From CAVTQY01 sp963736975 (GTDB lineage Bacteria; Pseudomonadota; Alphaproteobacteria; Acetobacterales; Acetobacteraceae): a stretch of 64,000 nucleotides of DNA. The position numbers and the translations under genes were made by a program. The stretch covers positions 1,798,001 to 1,862,000 of the forward strand of contig CAVTQY010000001.1 of NCBI GenBank assembly GCA_963736975.1, given 5' to 3'. The stretch's first letter is position 1; every line of letters begins with the position of its first letter. This document shows, piece by piece, positions 54,137-62,837 of this stretch. The notes below the pieces were generated by a model, which was not told where the DNA came from, ran no database searches, and was given only the letters and a program-made list of their open reading frames with translations.

Positions 54137-54373
54137 CTTGGCGTGCAGCTTCTCGATCTCACGCTCGCGCGCTTCCTCGCCGTCCCGGCCAATACCGGCA
54201 TCGAATGCTCGCGCCGCCTGGTCCTGCAATTGCTTCTTCCATGCATAGACCTGCGTCGGATGCACCCCGTGACGTTGCGCCAGGTCCGCGACCGTCGCCT
54301 CTTCTCGCAGCGCCTCCAGCGCAATCTTCGCCTTCAGTGCCGCGTCAATCTTTCGTCTCGTTCGCTTCGTCAT
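54119..54373 (-). CDS. IS3 OrfA, copy 2, with the same palindromic stop
   Basis: 84 residues, identical or nearly so to copy 1 (MTKRTRRKIDAALKAKIALE to EKLHAKACPRA). It stops in the same palindromic insertion (54112-54136), which shows that the insertion predates duplication of the element. The sequence downstream of the palindrome is then deleted into orfB. The helix-turn-helix is intact and could still bind ends of copy 1. Confidence 0.88.
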   Translation of the reverse strand: MTKRTRRKIDAALKAKIALEALREEATVADLAQRHGVHPTQVYAWKKQLQDQAARAFDAGIGRDGEEAREREIEKLHAKACPRA

Positions 54374-54667
54374 GATCCGCTCCGTCTAGCAACGGAACGG
54401 CCGAGTTCCAACTATGCCCCGGTCCGCTTCGTCTGCTTCTCAGTTGGTCTCGTCACCATGAACACTCTTCCTCCCAGCACGATCTCTGATCCCCGCGACG
54501 AAAAGGACACAGGTGGTCGCGTGCGTGCCGCCTCGACGGAGGGAATGGCACAAAGCCTCCAACGAGTTCGGCATCTCTCCCTTCGAACAAGCCGAATAAC
54601 CTAGCTCCTCGCGCATGAGCTCTCCGCGGCGCCGCCGCGGTTGGTCCACCGCAGCACGGGTTATCCA

Positions 54668-55372
54668 ATGTCCACGCATTATGCTCGCTTCCCCGATGGG
54701 GAGGAGATCGCGGCTGCACGCATCCTGCCGTTGACCACCAAGGAGTGGAAACGCATCCAGGACAACATGCGGCGGCGCGTCAGCGGCGTCTTCAGCAGCC
54801 GCAAGATGAACGCCCCGCTGCCCTGGCGGAAACCACTGGAGCGCGCCCTGCTGTGCCTGCTCGAGGTGGACCCTTGGGTCGACAGCATCGAGACGATGCC
54901 GCACCAGGTCGTGCTGATCGTCGAGGGCGAGGAGCATCGCTACACTCCAAGCCTCCAGATCCGCTCGGGCGGCCGCATCGCCCTCATGGATGCGCTGTCT
55001 GACAGCCGGGCCGACGATCCCGCGCGCATCGAAGTCACCAGGGTCCTGAGGTCAGTCTACCGAGCGCGGGGCCTCGATTATGCCGCCGTCCCGGAGCGCG
55101 AGATCCTGCTTCAGCCGCGCTTCGGCAACTCGCGGTACATCCTACGGTGCCGTGGCTTCACCCCGGATGCCGAGACCGAGCGGCGCGTGGTCTCGGTTCT
55201 CAGTGCAGCGCGCAGTAGCACCATTGCCGATATCCAGGAACGCCTCGCGTCCCGGCCGTACGTGCCGGAGACGGTGTGCGCGATGATGCTGGCGGGCCGG
55301 GTGACGCTGAACCTTTCGGCGGCGCAGCCTTCGGCGATGCGGGTCGTACTGCGTGCCCAGGGCAGCCTGTGA
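54668..55372 (+). CDS. TnsA-like endonuclease of a Tn7/Mu-type transposon, active site altered
   Basis: 234 residues. The N-terminus holds VFSSRKMNAPLPWRKPLERA and LLCLLEVDPWVDSIETMPHQ, the usual entry to the TnsA endonuclease fold with its first Glu. The next catalytic region, normally YTPDhhh then EhK, reads HRYTPSLQIRSGGRIALMDA: Asp is Ser and the Glu-Val-Lys is Met-Asp-Ala. A C-terminal helical part follows. TnsA makes the 5' cuts in Tn7-type transposition. Here cutting is doubtful, though a structural role is possible. The stop overlaps the next start (TGATG), typical of tnsA-tnsB units. A longer frame begins at 54641. Confidence 0.7.
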   Translation: MSTHYARFPDGEEIAAARILPLTTKEWKRIQDNMRRRVSGVFSSRKMNAPLPWRKPLERALLCLLEVDPWVDSIETMPHQVVLIVEGEEHRYTPSLQIRSGGRIALMDALSDSRADDPARIEVTRVLRSVYRARGLDYAAVPEREILLQPRFGNSRYILRCRGFTPDAETERRVVSVLSAARSSTIADIQERLASRPYVPETVCAMMLAGRVTLNLSAAQPSAMRVVLRAQGSL

Positions 55373-55962
55373 TGCCCGCGTTCGACAAGTCGCTGTTCAA
55401 CCTGGTCTTCGAACCACGTCAGCCAGTTGAACTGAACGGCGCGCGCCTGTTCTTCAAGGGCAAGACGCGAGACGGGCACGGAACGCTAATCTTCGAGGAT
55501 CGGCATGGGCTGCCGCATCCGCTGACCCCGCGGGAGTTCCTGGAAAACCAGGAGGCGCGGCGCCTCCGAATGCTGACCCCGGCCGAGGTGGCAGCGGAGG
55601 CATACGAGCATGCGGGCGGCCGTCCCCGAGTGGGCCTCGACAGCAGCGACCGGGAGCAGGACGTCGAGACGGTCAAGGACGCCCAGCGGAAGCTCCGGTA
55701 CATCACGGCCTGGGAGCAGGCTGGTTGTCCGAGCCGCACGTCGCAGAAGCTCGGTCCGATCATTCACGAAGTTTCGGAGACGTTCGGCGACAAGCACCCG
55801 CCCTGCGCGCGACAGGTGCTCCGGTGGATCGCGAACTGGCTGAAGTTCGGCCGCGATCCCGCGATGCTCGTCTCGCAAGCCCCGAATCGCGGCAACTATG
55901 TTGACAAACTCCCGGCCAACGCACGCTCGCTGCTCGAGGTGGTTGTCGATGAGAAATACCTA
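55372..55962 (+). pseudogene. TnsB/Mu-type transposase N-terminus, truncated at IS630
   Basis: About 197 residues remain. FNLVFEPRQPVELNGARLFF and LIFEDRHGLPHPLTPREFLE form the N-terminal domain seen in TniA/TnsB-like integrases. RKLRYITAWEQAGCPSRTSQ and PPCARQVLRWIANWL look like the DNA-binding helices. The DDE core is missing: the frame enters the IS630 element at 55963 and nothing like the core is found after its other end. It is coupled to the TnsA-like gene. TniB/TnsC and target-selection genes are absent, so the transposon is dead. Confidence 0.75.
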
Positions 55963-57143
55963 ATACCAACCGCCCGCACCAATGACTCGAACGTGCATCG
56001 GCGCGGCTCGGCGCGGTGTGATTCGCCGTCCCCTGGCGGATGGAGGGACGGCGAATGACCGTGGCGATCACACGTTTGGACCTGTCGGCGGCTGATCTTC
56101 GCCGGGAGGCAGCCTGCACCGAGGATGCGAAAGCGGCGCGGCGGATGCTGGCGATTGCGCTGCTGTTGGACGGCTGGTCGCGGGAGGCCGCGGCGCAGGC
56201 TTGTGCGATGGACCGCCAGACGTTGCGTGACTGGGTGCACCGCTACAACGAGCGCGGGCTGGAGGGTCTGTATGATCGGCTGCGCCGGAATGGGCCGCCG
56301 TCTCGGCTGTCGGCCGAGCAGCAGGCCGCGGTGGCCGGCTGGGTGGAGCAGGGGCCGGACCTGGAGCGGGACGGGGTGGTGCGCTGGCGCTGTGTCGATC
56401 TGCAACTGCGGATCAGGCAAGAGTTTGCCGTTGATTTGCACGAACGCACGGTCGGCAAGCTGGTGCGCAAGCTGTTGTTCCGACGCCTCTCGGTGCGTCC
56501 GCAGCATCCGCGGAGCAGGCCGGAGGAGCAAGTGGATGTCAGCATCGGTTCGGGGCTCTTGTAACCGCCGCACTGCCGCCCGAGGCAGCCGGCAAGCCAG
56601 TGGAGGTCTGGTTCACGGACGAAGCCCGGGTGGGGCAGCAGGGGACGATAACCCGGATGTGGGCGAAACGCGGCTCCCGTCCGCGTGCTCCGCGGGATCG
56701 ACGCGACCAGTGGGCTTATCTGTTCGGCGCGATCTGTCCGCAGCGCAGCACCGGCGCGGCGATCGTCATCCCGGAGGTGAACATCGCGGCGATGAACGAA
56801 CATCTGGCTGCGATCAGCCGACGCGTGTCGGCGGGCGCGATCGCGGTTCTGGTGCTGGATGGCGCCGGTTGGCACAGCTCGCCGCGGCTCAGGCTGCCGG
56901 ACAACATCGTGCTTTTACCATTGCCGCCCTACGCGCCCGAACTCAACCCGGTGGAGAATGTCTGGGAATTCCTGCGCGGCAAACCTGCTCAGCCACCGCG
57001 TCTGGGATACCTACGAAGCCATCCTCGAGGCATGTTGTCACGCTTGGAACCAGCTCATCGCCGCGCCGGAGCGCATCGCTTCCATTACGCAACGCGCCTG
57101 GGCCAAGTGGTCCGGACCGGTCATCGGATAGGGCGGTTGGTAT
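55963..57143 (+). mobile_element. IS630-family element with TA duplication
   Basis: 1,181 bases with perfect 13-bp inverted ends, ATACCAACCGCCC at 55963 and GGGCGGTTGGTAT ending at 57143. TA lies immediately outside each end (55961-55962 and 57144-57145), the IS630/Tc1 target signature. It carries one transposase in two overlapping reading frames. Confidence 0.93.
56055..57131 (+). pseudogene. IS630 transposase in shifted frames
   Basis: The first frame (MTVAITRLDLSAADLRREAA to RSRPEEQ) is the helix-turn-helix half. The second (FGALVTAALPPEAAGKPVEV, WFTDEARVGQQGTITRMWAK, VLDGAGWHSSPRLRLPDNIV, PYAPELNPVENVWEFLRG) is the DDE half with D, D and E. The shift near 56545 may be the natural frameshift of some IS630 elements. 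A second shift at an AAA run (56981-56983) moves the tail NLLSHRVWDTYEAILEACCH to another frame and is a lesion. Confidence 0.87.
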
Positions 57144-57543
57144 TATAGCTCACGGGCGTCAGTTGTGCTCGTAGCAGTTGCCACCGGTTCATGATACGTT
57201 GCTTTCTGCCTGAAACCTTCCCCCCGGCGAGGCGAATCGAGTGCAGTACCAAGAGCACGCACGCATTGCGCGGATCGCAGGCATGTTTAACCTCGTTGTG
57301 CGCCAGCACGATTGCGTCGCCGTCGGGTGTTGTACCTTTCACCTCGACGTGAAGTTCGTTCGTGCCTTGCCTGCACAACAAGTCGTATGAGCGGCCCGCA
57401 GAGACATTCCCGAGGTCCAAACCTTTGCTGCGGAAGTAATTTTGCGCGGCTGTCATCGCGTGGTTTTCAAACGCGCGTCTTTCCTGTGGTGTGTGCGCGA
57501 ATCCCTGACTCTTTGATCGCGCTAGACTAAGGATAGCAAACAT
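57121..57543 (-). CDS. DUF3883 domain protein, C-terminal end in IS630
   Basis: 140 residues. Marks: RRAFENHAMTAAQNYFRSKG, GRSYDLLCRQGTNELHVEVK and GTTPDGDAIVLAHNEVKHAC, which match DUF3883, a PD-(D/E)xK-like domain common in defence and restriction genes (Asp in SYDLL, Glu and Lys in VEVK). The end LRAQLTPVSYNTNRPIR crosses the IS630 terminus, so the final residues come from the element. The N-terminus is short; most family members have a long helicase or ATPase part upstream, absent here. It may be a small stand-alone nuclease-like protein or a remnant. Confidence 0.7.
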   Translation of the reverse strand: MFAILSLARSKSQGFAHTPQERRAFENHAMTAAQNYFRSKGLDLGNVSAGRSYDLLCRQGTNELHVEVKGTTPDGDAIVLAHNEVKHACDPRNACVLLVLHSIRLAGGKVSGRKQRIMNRWQLLRAQLTPVSYNTNRPIR

Positions 57544-57837
57544 TTGACTGTCCTATACCGCCTGCACCGGAAGGGATTTCAAGGCAGCGACTCTCTCATC
57601 AGGGCAGGAGAACACAGTTGCGTCGCTCCGCCGACCAGAAATGTCCGTACCTTCGCGGCTTACCCGGTGAGTGTTGGACCTCGTTGCGGAGGACCTCTGC
57701 ATCATTTACCAGCCAACCAAGACTTGGCCGCCTCGGGGTGACGTGCGACGAAGACTACGGCGGCAATGCTGGCGCGCGTCGAGGGGTGCGCGGAACGGGA
57801 GAGCAGTCGCATGATAGCGCTTTTGCCGGCCCGCTGC

Positions 57838-58404
57838 TCAGTCCACGTAGAACTCCTCGACAGTCATCATGATCCCGGGAGGATCGAGCCTGATTTCACC
57901 AGACACAAAAACCTGAGTGGCAAGCTGATCGCTTGGCATTCGCGAATGGCGAGCGATGCGCTGCTCGTCGGGCCAGACAATCAGGTAATGCTGCACAGAC
58001 GGCAGCTTGAAGTAGGCACGCAGCTTGGTGGCCCGATCCCGTGCGCCACTGTCCGGTGACAGCACTTCGACAAGCACCAGAGGATCGGCGACTCTGGTGG
58101 CGTCACCCGGCAGCCGTGGTCCACAACGCAGGAGAGCGTCGGGCTCGTAGTCACTGTCTTCGACTTGGACCGTCATGCCGTCGCCGAAGACCTCGCAAGA
58201 CGTCAGTCCCGCCTCTGTTACGGCGCGCCGCAAGGCATCGCGCGCCGCGCCTTTGCGAAGGTTGTGCGAGGCGCGCTCGGGCGCCATCGCAACCACGATG
58301 CCGTCGATACGCTCAAACCGGCCGGAGGGCTGTTGCTCTACCCAGGCCAGGAACTCCTCGCGGGTCAAGGGAGTCTCGGGCTCGTGAGGCCGGGCGCGTG
58401 CCAT
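57838..58404 (-). CDS. Uma2 family endonuclease
   Basis: 188 residues. Uma2 proteins have a PD-(D/E)xK fold and unknown biology. Marks: MTREEFLAWVEQ-type opening (PLTREEFLAWVEQQPSGRFE), IDGIVVAMAPERASHNLRKG, EVFGDGMTVQVEDSDYEPDA and PLVLVEVLSPDSGARDRATK with VEVLSPxS-T. LIVWPDEQRIARHSR lies near the C-terminus. The ATG at 58404 is preferred; upstream sequence in the frame has no likeness. The gene is complete. It closes the accessory region on the right. Confidence 0.87.
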   Translation of the reverse strand: MARARPHEPETPLTREEFLAWVEQQPSGRFERIDGIVVAMAPERASHNLRKGAARDALRRAVTEAGLTSCEVFGDGMTVQVEDSDYEPDALLRCGPRLPGDATRVADPLVLVEVLSPDSGARDRATKLRAYFKLPSVQHYLIVWPDEQRIARHSRMPSDQLATQVFVSGEIRLDPPGIMMTVEEFYVD

Positions 58405-58484
58405 GGCGGGACCTGCAAGTCTCTCCTTCCAGACGTAGCACTGGCGCAAGGAGCGCAACAGCGCAGACGGATCGATCTGCCGGC

Positions 58485-59142
58485 CTAAATCACATCCCGC
58501 CCCCTGAGAAACGGATTGCTCCGCCGCTCGGCCCCGATCGTCGATCCCGGTCCGTGGCCGCACAGAAACGCCACCTCGTCGCCCAGCGGCAGCAGCTTGT
58601 CCCGGATGTTCTGGATCAGCGCCGCATGATCGCCATACGGAAAATCCGTGCGTCCCACCGAGCCCTGAAACAACACGTCGCCGAAAACCGCGAACCCGGC
58701 CGCGCGATCGACGAATACGACATGTCCCGGCGTGTGCCCGGGGCAATGGAACACGTTCGAACCGGTGTTCGCCCAGCTCGACATGATCGCCTTCGCGCAG
58801 CCACCGCGCTGGCGTCACGTTGCGCACGTCACCAAACCCGAAACTCGCTGCCTGCGCCGCCAGTCCATCCAGCAGGAACTTGTCCCGCTCGTCCGGCCCC
58901 TCGACAGGCACATCCCCGAGCACGGAGGCCAACTCCGCCGCGCCCCCCGCATGATCGATATGCCCATGCGTCAGCAGGATCCGCTCAACGGTCACGCCAA
59001 GCTGCCCAAGTGCATCCCGGATGCGCGGAACCTCGCCGCCCGGATCGATGACCAGTGCCTGCTTGCTCGCCTCGTCCCACAGGATGCTGCAATTCTGCTG
59101 GAACGGCGTGACCGGCAGCACCGCCGCCCGCAACCGCGTCAT
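58485..59142 (-). pseudogene. MBL-fold metallo-hydrolase (glyoxalase II-like), frameshifted
   Basis: The first part reads VTPFQQNCSILWDEASKQAL, then VIDPGGEVPRI and the zinc motif LLTHGHIDHAGGAAELA. The second part, in another frame, has VFHCPGHTPGHVVFVDRAA, FGDVLFQGSVGRTDFPYGDH and LCGHGPGSTIGAERRSNPFL. Removing one base at 58755 joins HRFE to VFHCPGHTPG. The repaired protein is a normal 218-residue hydrolase. Its start overlaps the stop of the HtrA-like gene (TGATG). The lesion is not in a homopolymer. Confidence 0.87.
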
Positions 59143-60116
59143 CAGTGCAGCTTCGGTGATTTCAGAAACTTCGCCCGGTCCGCCGAGCGCACCGCAACCG
59201 TGATCCGCCGGTTGTCGCGCAACAACTCGAGCTGCACCTCGGCCCCGGCGCTGCCCGAAGCCCAGACGCGCCGCCACAGTCCCGCAAGATCGGGCACCTC
59301 CTCGCCGTCCACCGCCAGGATCTGGTCGCCCACGCGAATGCCGGCCTGTTTGGCCGGCCCGTCACTCGAAACGTCACCCACCACCAGCGTCTCGTCGGAT
59401 TCGGTGGCAAACATCCCCAGCCACGGCCTCGCCGGACGGTTCACCCGCCCATAGGTCAACAGGTCGTTCAGGATAGGCGCCAGCAGCCCGATCGGCACCA
59501 CCATGTTCATGTCCAACCGGCGGCCCTTGCCGTCGCCATGCTGCAGGATCAGCGAGCCAATCCCCATCAGCTTGCCATCCCCGCCGATCAACCCGCAGCC
59601 GCCCCAGAACGGATGCGCCGGGGCGGTAAAAATCGCATCGTCCAGCACGTACTCCCAATACCCGGCGAATTCCTGTCGCCCGACGACGCGCGTCTCCACC
59701 GCGTGATGCCGCCCGCCGGAAGCCGCGAAAACCACCTGGTCGCCCACTTTCAGTGCATCGGAATCGCCCAAGTCCAGCGCCGGCAGACCGAGCTGTCCCA
59801 GGGCTTGCACCAAGCCGAACCCGGTCTCCTGGTCGTATGCCATCGCATGGCCGGCGATCGCGCGCCCGTCCGCGGAGGTGATCCAGATCGTCTCCGCCTC
59901 CGTGATCAGATAGCCGATCGTCGCCACCAGGCCGGACTCGCGGATCACCACGCCGCTGCCCGTGCGCTCGGTCCCCAGCGAGCCGGCGGTGAACGCATCG
60001 GCCGGGACAAACGTCCGCAAACCGACGACCGCGCGCATCGAACGCTCCAGGTCATAGGAATAATCGTCGGGGTCCGGCTGCAGGTTGGCCGGGATTTCCC
60101 AGTCGGCGTTCGGCAT
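59142..60116 (-). CDS. HtrA-like protein with PDZ domain, catalytic triad missing
   Basis: 324 residues from the ATG at 60116. The trypsin-like body has TERTGSGVVIRESGLVATIG, where GSGVVI normally leads to the catalytic His in TNxHV; here the segment is TIGYLITEAE. DQETGFGLVQALGQLGLPAL keeps the family's D-x-GL spacing without a clear nucleophile partner. The nucleophile loop GNSGGPL is replaced by HPFWGGCGLIGGDGKL. A PDZ domain follows (RPWLGMFATESDE to GIRVGDQILAVDGEEVPD). So it is a pseudo-protease, likely a binding protein. No signal peptide is visible. It is coupled to the MBL hydrolase gene. Confidence 0.8.
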   Translation of the reverse strand: MPNADWEIPANLQPDPDDYSYDLERSMRAVVGLRTFVPADAFTAGSLGTERTGSGVVIRESGLVATIGYLITEAETIWITSADGRAIAGHAMAYDQETGFGLVQALGQLGLPALDLGDSDALKVGDQVVFAASGGRHHAVETRVVGRQEFAGYWEYVLDDAIFTAPAHPFWGGCGLIGGDGKLMGIGSLILQHGDGKGRRLDMNMVVPIGLLAPILNDLLTYGRVNRPARPWLGMFATESDETLVVGDVSSDGPAKQAGIRVGDQILAVDGEEVPDLAGLWRRVWASGSAGAEVQLELLRDNRRITVAVRSADRAKFLKSPKLH

Positions 60117-60183
60117 GCCGCGTATCTTCCTTATCAGCGCCCCAAGTATCGGTGCTTTTCCCCTTGGTGCCAACGCCGACGCG

Positions 60184-61431
60184 TTATCGGGGCAGCCCCC
60201 GTCCGCGTGCAATCACCGTTTCGCCGAAGCGGCTGCGCAGCCGATCGATCGCTTCCTGCGCGGCCGCCAGGCGCGGCGTTCGCGTATCCGCCAGATCGCC
60301 ACGATCCGCCCCCTCCCGCGGCAGCAGCGGATGCGCGCCCAGCCCGATCAGGCGAAACGTCGTGCCCGTCGCCTCCCGGAGGAGCAGCGCACGCGCCGCG
60401 TCGAACAGGCGGTCCGGCAACAGCGTGGGGTCCGGCAGCCGCGCCGCGCGGGTGCGGATCGCGAAACTGGTGGTCTTCAGTTTCAGCACCACCCCGCCGG
60501 CCGCTAGGTCCTGCTCCTTCAGCCGGCGCGCGAGTTTCTCCGCGCATCGCCACAGCTTGCGTTCCAGGTCCTCCGGCCGGCTGAGGTCGGTATCGAAGGT
60601 GGTTTCCGCGCTGATCGACTTGGCCTCGCGCACAGGATCGACCAACCGGCGGTCTTCGCCGCGTGCCCGTGCACAGAGCGCCGGGCCATCTTCCCCCATC
60701 AGCCTGCGTGCCGTCGCATCGTCCAGCGCCTGCAAATCCCCGAGCGTCACAATTCGTCGCGCCGCAAGGCGACGCGCGAAAGCCGGCCCTATGCCCGGCA
60801 GCAGCCGCACCGGCTCCGGCGCCAGCACCTCGGCGGCCTCGGTACCGAGCACCACGAAGCCGCGCGGTTTGTTTCGTCCGGCGGCGATCTTCGCCAGCAG
60901 CCGGTTGCAGGCGAGACCAATCGACACCGTCACCCCCAGCTCACGCTCAACATCGCCGACGAAGCGGGCGAGCACGAGGGCGGGCGGCGTGCCATGCAGC
61001 GCCTCGGTGCCGGCAAGGTCCAGCACCGCCTCGTCGATCGAGAGCGGCTGCACAAGCGGCGTCAATCGCAGCATCATGGCGCGCAACTGCCGCGACACGG
61101 CGACGTATTTCGCGAAATCGGGCCGGATCACCACCGCGTCCGGACAGGCTTTCAGGGCCTTGAACATCGGCATGGCGCTGCGGACACCGCAGCGGCGAGC
61201 GACATAGCATGCGGCGGTCACCACTCCGCGCACCCCGCCGCCGACGATCACCGGCTGGTCCGCCAGCTCCGGCCGGTCGCGTTTTTCGACGCTCGCATAA
61301 AAAGCGTCCGCATCGATGTGGCCTATTGTCAGATGAAACAGCTCGGGGTGAGCGACAATGCGGCCACCGCATTCGCACCGCTGCGTCGGATCGGGCAGGA
61401 CTGTCAGGCAGTCGCGGCAGAATGCCGGCAT
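60184..61431 (-). CDS. dinB: DNA polymerase IV (Y-family) with N-terminal zinc-ribbon
   Basis: About 415 residues. Before the polymerase there are two Cys pairs (FCRDCLTVLP, CECGGRIV), a small zinc ribbon seen in some alphaproteobacterial DinB proteins. The core has HIDADAFYASVEKRDRPELA (first metal Asp), YVARRCGVRSAMPMFKAL, LSIDEAVLDLAG (Asp and Glu), SIGLACNRLLAKIAAGRNKP and PVRLLPGIGPAFARRL in the thumb. The little finger region follows. It carries out error-prone lesion bypass. No C-terminal beta-clamp motif is obvious. An ATG at 61461 is an alternative start. Confidence 0.93.
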   Translation of the reverse strand: MPAFCRDCLTVLPDPTQRCECGGRIVAHPELFHLTIGHIDADAFYASVEKRDRPELADQPVIVGGGVRGVVTAACYVARRCGVRSAMPMFKALKACPDAVVIRPDFAKYVAVSRQLRAMMLRLTPLVQPLSIDEAVLDLAGTEALHGTPPALVLARFVGDVERELGVTVSIGLACNRLLAKIAAGRNKPRGFVVLGTEAAEVLAPEPVRLLPGIGPAFARRLAARRIVTLGDLQALDDATARRLMGEDGPALCARARGEDRRLVDPVREAKSISAETTFDTDLSRPEDLERKLWRCAEKLARRLKEQDLAAGGVVLKLKTTSFAIRTRAARLPDPTLLPDRLFDAARALLLREATGTTFRLIGLGAHPLLPREGADRGDLADTRTPRLAAAQEAIDRLRSRFGETVIARGRGLPR

Positions 61432-61499
61432 CGGATACTTGCTCCACGACACCACCAGCATGGTCCCGCGCGGTCGTCGCCCTCAAGCCCTCTCGGGAC

Positions 61500-62837
61500 T
61501 CACCGCATCAGCCAAACTGTCCCAATCCCCAGCGTCAGCACCGTCACCGGCGCACCCACCCTGAAATACTCCCAGAAGCCGATCGCAACCCCGCGCTGCC
61601 CCGCCTTTTCCGCCACGATCAAATTGGCGATCGACCCGAGCAGGGTGAAATTCCCCGCCAGCGTGGAGGCCATCGCCACCACCAGCCACGCATGCGCCTG
61701 GCCATCCATCCGGACCACGAATGGCCGCAAAACCAGCACCGCCGGTACATTGCTGACCAGGTTCGACAACACCGCCGTCACCGCACTCAGCACCGGCACC
61801 CGCTCCGGATGCAGCCCGGCCGCTGCCTGCATGACCCCAGGCGTCAACAATCGCTGCTCGGCGCCGGCCACGATAATGAACAGCCCGGTGAACATCAGCA
61901 GCAGCGACCAGTCGATCTCGGCGTAAACCCGCCGGCTCTTCACCCGTCGCGTCAACAGCAGCAGCGCACCGACGATGATGGCAACCTTCGCCGGGGGCTG
62001 GCCGGCGAAAAACAACACGATCACCGCCGCCGTCGCCAGCAGCGAGCGAACCACCAGCACATCGTTGACCCGCCGGCGAGGGCGCCGCAGCTCGAGCGCT
62101 TCGTCGCCGCGGAACTCCGCCCAATGCAAACCCATCACCATCGCCATCAGCACCACCGCACCCGCAACCGCCACCGGCGCCAGCGTCGCCACAAAGGCGC
62201 TGTAGGAAACATGCGAAAAACTCCCGATCAGCATGTTCTGCGGATTGCCGGTGATCGTAGCGGTCGAGCCGATATTCGACGCCATAGCCACCGCCAGCAG
62301 ATACGGCACCGGGTTGCGCTTCAGCGCTACCGTCAGGTCCAGCACCAGCGGCGCCAGCACCAGGCAGATCGCGTCATTCACCAGAAACGCCGAGCAAACA
62401 CCCGCGACCAGCACGACAGCACCCAACAACAGCACCGGCCGTCGCGCCCGCCCGGCCACCCAATCCGTCGCCAGCGCGAAGAAACCCGAGAGCCGCAGAT
62501 TGGCCACCAGTATCATCATGCCGAGCAGCAAGGTGATCGTATCGATGTCGATCGCCCGATATGCCTGCTCGAGCGGCAGCGCGCCCGACGCCACCATCAG
62601 GCTGGCGCCGACCAGCGCAATTCCCGCCCGGTCGATCGACAGGCCCGGGACCCGCCCGATCGCCAACGCCAGATAGCTCGCGAGAAAAATCCCGCCTGCC
62701 GCGACCCGCCGCGCCGCATCACCCTCGCCCGGCATCACGCGTGGCGCGACCGAGGCCAGCCCCGCCAGGACCATCAGGCCGGCGATGGCGAGAAGGCTGA
62801 CAGAAGCTGCGACCGAAGCCCGGCGCTCGGCCGACAT
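61500..62837 (-). CDS. SLC13/ArsB-NhaD-type anion or ion permease
   Basis: 445 residues with about eleven TM helices. Marks of the ion-transporter superfamily: AIDIDTITLLLGMMILVANL, GVCSAFLVNDAICLVLAPLV, AMASNIGSTATITGNPQNML and in the second half LSNLVSNVPAVLVLRPF with LAGNFTLLGSIANLIVAEKA. The two half-repeats each have the helix-break motif (NIGSTATITGNP, GNFTLLGSIAN). It exchanges an ion or dicarboxylate; the substrate cannot be decided. It begins immediately after the VOC gene stop (62838), so the two are cotranscribed. The gene is complete. Confidence 0.88.
   Translation of the reverse strand: MSAERRASVAASVSLLAIAGLMVLAGLASVAPRVMPGEGDAARRVAAGGIFLASYLALAIGRVPGLSIDRAGIALVGASLMVASGALPLEQAYRAIDIDTITLLLGMMILVANLRLSGFFALATDWVAGRARRPVLLLGAVVLVAGVCSAFLVNDAICLVLAPLVLDLTVALKRNPVPYLLAVAMASNIGSTATITGNPQNMLIGSFSHVSYSAFVATLAPVAVAGAVVLMAMVMGLHWAEFRGDEALELRRPRRRVNDVLVVRSLLATAAVIVLFFAGQPPAKVAIIVGALLLLTRRVKSRRVYAEIDWSLLLMFTGLFIIVAGAEQRLLTPGVMQAAAGLHPERVPVLSAVTAVLSNLVSNVPAVLVLRPFVVRMDGQAHAWLVVAMASTLAGNFTLLGSIANLIVAEKAGQRGVAIGFWEYFRVGAPVTVLTLGIGTVWLMR

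Larger units (their letters stand above)
51458..54423 (-). mobile_element. IS3-family element, copy 2: internally deleted and split by a group II intron
   Basis: Same element as copy 1, inverted. One terminus TGAAGTGGACCC is intact at 51458. The other end is lost: likeness to copy 1 stops near 54423, about 24 bases short of the expected terminus. orfB is split at 53919/52088 by the intron. A further deletion joins 48375-equivalent sequence directly to 48630-equivalent sequence near 54097, removing the end of orfA and the start of orfB. The palindromic insertion of copy 1 is also present. Confidence 0.88.

Noticed and set aside
54424..54667. Left end of a Tn7-like transposon upstream of the TnsA-like gene
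   Set aside because: TGTCC-like bases occur near 54509 but no repeated TnsB-binding sites could be found by eye.
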